Source: Microbacterium invictum
GTDB lineage: Bacteria; Actinomycetota; Actinomycetes; Actinomycetales; Microbacteriaceae
Direction: 5' to 3'
Assembly (NCBI RefSeq): GCF_034421375.1
Contig: NZ_CP139779.1
Coordinates: forward strand, 124,001 to 188,000
Length of the DNA stretch: 64,000 nt
In this document: positions 63,118 through 64,000 of the stretch, piece after piece
Layout: each line of letters opens with the position of its first letter
Numbering within the stretch: position 1 is the first letter of the stretch
The notes under the pieces: generated by a model
What the model was told of the DNA's origin: nothing
The model's input: the letters and a program-made list of their open reading frames with translations, nothing else
Databases searched by the model: none
Translations under genes and position numbers: made by a program

Positions 63118-64000
63118 TCAGGCCTGTGCGGCGATGTCGGTGCGGAACTGCCCGCCCTCGAGCGCGATGCGGCTCATCGCGTCGTAGGCGCGGTCGCGCG
63201 CCTCGGCGAAGGTGGGCGCGACGGCGACGACGTTCAGCACCCGGCCGCCGGTGGCCACGAGGTCGTCACCGTCGTCACCGTCGGCGCGGGTCGCGGCATG
63301 GGCGAGGTGCACTCCCGCGACGCCCGCCGCGGCATCCGTCCCCTCGATCGTCCGGCCGGTGATCGGTCGCTCGGGGTACCCCTCGCTCGCGAGCACCACG
63401 GTGACGGCCTTGTCGTCGGTGAACCGGGGGCGCGAGACGCCCTCCAGCCGTCCCGAGGCGGCGGCGAGCAGCAGCTCCGACAGGGGGTCGGCCAGCCGGG
63501 GCAGCACGACCTGCGTCTCGGGGTCGCCGAATCGCGCGTTGAACTCGATGACCTTCACGCCGCTGTCGGTGACGATGAGGCCGGCGTAGAGCAGTCCGAT
63601 GAACGGGGTGCCCTCGGCATCCAGCTGCCGGATGACGGGGGCGGCGACCTCTCTCGTCACGAGGTCGACGAACGCGTCTTCGGTGCCGAAGCGCTCGGCG
63701 AGCCATGGCAGCGGCGAGTACGCGCCCATGCCCCCGGTGTTCGGGCCGGCGTCGCCGTCGGCGAGGCGCTTGAAGTCCTGGGCGGGGCTGAGGGGCAGCA
63801 CTCTGTCGCCGTCGCTGAGGAAGAACAGCGAGACCTCGGGCCCGGCGAGGAACTCCTCGATCAGCACCGGGCCTGTCGGCAGGTACGTCTCGGCGTGGGC
63901 GAGCGCGGCGGCGCGGTCATCGGTGACGATGACGCCCTTCCCGGCGGCGAGGCCGTCGGCCTTCACGACGTGCGGGGCGCCGAAGGTGTCGAGGGCGGCG
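63118..64000 (-). CDS. purD: Phosphoribosylamine-glycine ligase, C-terminal part
   Basis: The gene runs off the right edge. The visible residues hold the ATP-grasp core of PurD: MKADGLAAGKGVIV, GPVLIEEFLAGPEVSLFFLSDG, QDFKRLADGDAGPNTGGMGAYSPLPW, GLLYAGLIVTDSGVKVIEFNARFGDPETQVVLPRL, and a complete C-terminus. It makes GAR in step two of purine synthesis and, with purC, purQ and purS, shows that this chromosomal stretch carries dispersed purine genes. Confidence 0.97.
   Translation of the reverse strand, partial: AALDTFGAPHVVKADGLAAGKGVIVTDDRAAALAHAETYLPTGPVLIEEFLAGPEVSLFFLSDGDRVLPLSPAQDFKRLADGDAGPNTGGMGAYSPLPWLAERFGTEDAFVDLVTREVAAPVIRQLDAEGTPFIGLLYAGLIVTDSGVKVIEFNARFGDPETQVVLPRLADPLSELLLAAASGRLEGVSRPRFTDDKAVTVVLASEGYPERPITGRTIEGTDAAAGVAGVHLAHAATRADGDDGDDLVATGGRVLNVVAVAPTFAEARDRAYDAMSRIALEGGQFRTDIAAQA

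Overview
The window is high-GC actinobacterial DNA. It is most likely Microbacterium or a close relative in Microbacteriaceae. This is inferred from GC-rich third codon positions, frequent GTG starts, many ATGA/GTGA stop-start overlaps, and intergenic inverted repeats rich in GTTGAGCGA / TCGCTCAAC. No rRNA, tRNA, CRISPR array, transposase or integrase was recognised.

Layout. (1) 1-4.7 kb is an ureide/amide nitrogen operon on the + strand: acetamidase/formamidase (cut by the left edge), an AtzH-amidase fusion, a PucG-like ureidoglycine-glyoxylate aminotransferase and an AllC-like allantoate amidohydrolase, joined by short overlaps. (2) 4.9-7.1 kb holds a HigBA toxin-antitoxin pair and an orphan protein with a PD-(D/E)XK nuclease domain. 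(3) 7.5-34.4 kb is an accessory zone of small regulators and enzymes (RibD_C reductases, VOC and ABM proteins, SnoaL, YjbR, GNAT) mixed with many broken genes. The breaks are a frameshifted ECF sigma gene, an AraC-GyrI regulator with an in-frame TGA, hydrolase, CYTH and VOC fragments, a duplicated piece of an aminoglycoside nucleotidyltransferase gene, and a GNAT gene with a stop near its end. Its most interesting intact gene is a GHKL ATPase fused to a Shedu/DUF4263-like nuclease domain (17.85-19.87 kb), a candidate single-gene defence effector. (4) 35-37.7 kb is a Tat-exported intradiol-dioxygenase lipoprotein followed by its own tatA-tatC-tatB genes. (5) Two modules pair a DGPF/YCII protein with an ECF42-type sigma factor (26.0-27.6 kb and 37.9-39.4 kb). 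(6) 39.4-40.8 kb is a divergent NmrA/MarR pair sharing a perfect palindrome. (7) 41.0-50.4 kb is a purine-salvage/degradation block: an SsuABC/ThiXYZ-type importer running leftward and xdhA-xdhB-xdhC running rightward, with an aminoglycoside-phosphotransferase-like gene between. It fits functionally with block 1. (8) 51.9-52.8 kb carries purQ and purS; purC and partial purD lie at 61.5-64.0 kb. (9) 53.0-59.0 kb is a beta-glucoside operon: sugar-binding lipoprotein, two permeases, GH1 beta-glucosidase and a LacI regulator, with three LacI-type operator copies in the promoter. (10) 59.1-61.4 kb is a two-gene ABC exporter.

Biologically, blocks 1 and 7 suggest a cell that imports and oxidises purines and recovers nitrogen through ureides, and block 9 a cell that takes up beta-linked oligosaccharides. 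The accessory zone looks like an actively decaying region. Its nonsense changes and indels are concentrated between about 8.5 and 34.4 kb, while the flanking operons are clean, which argues against general sequencing error. All assignments come from reading the sequence; no database search was run.
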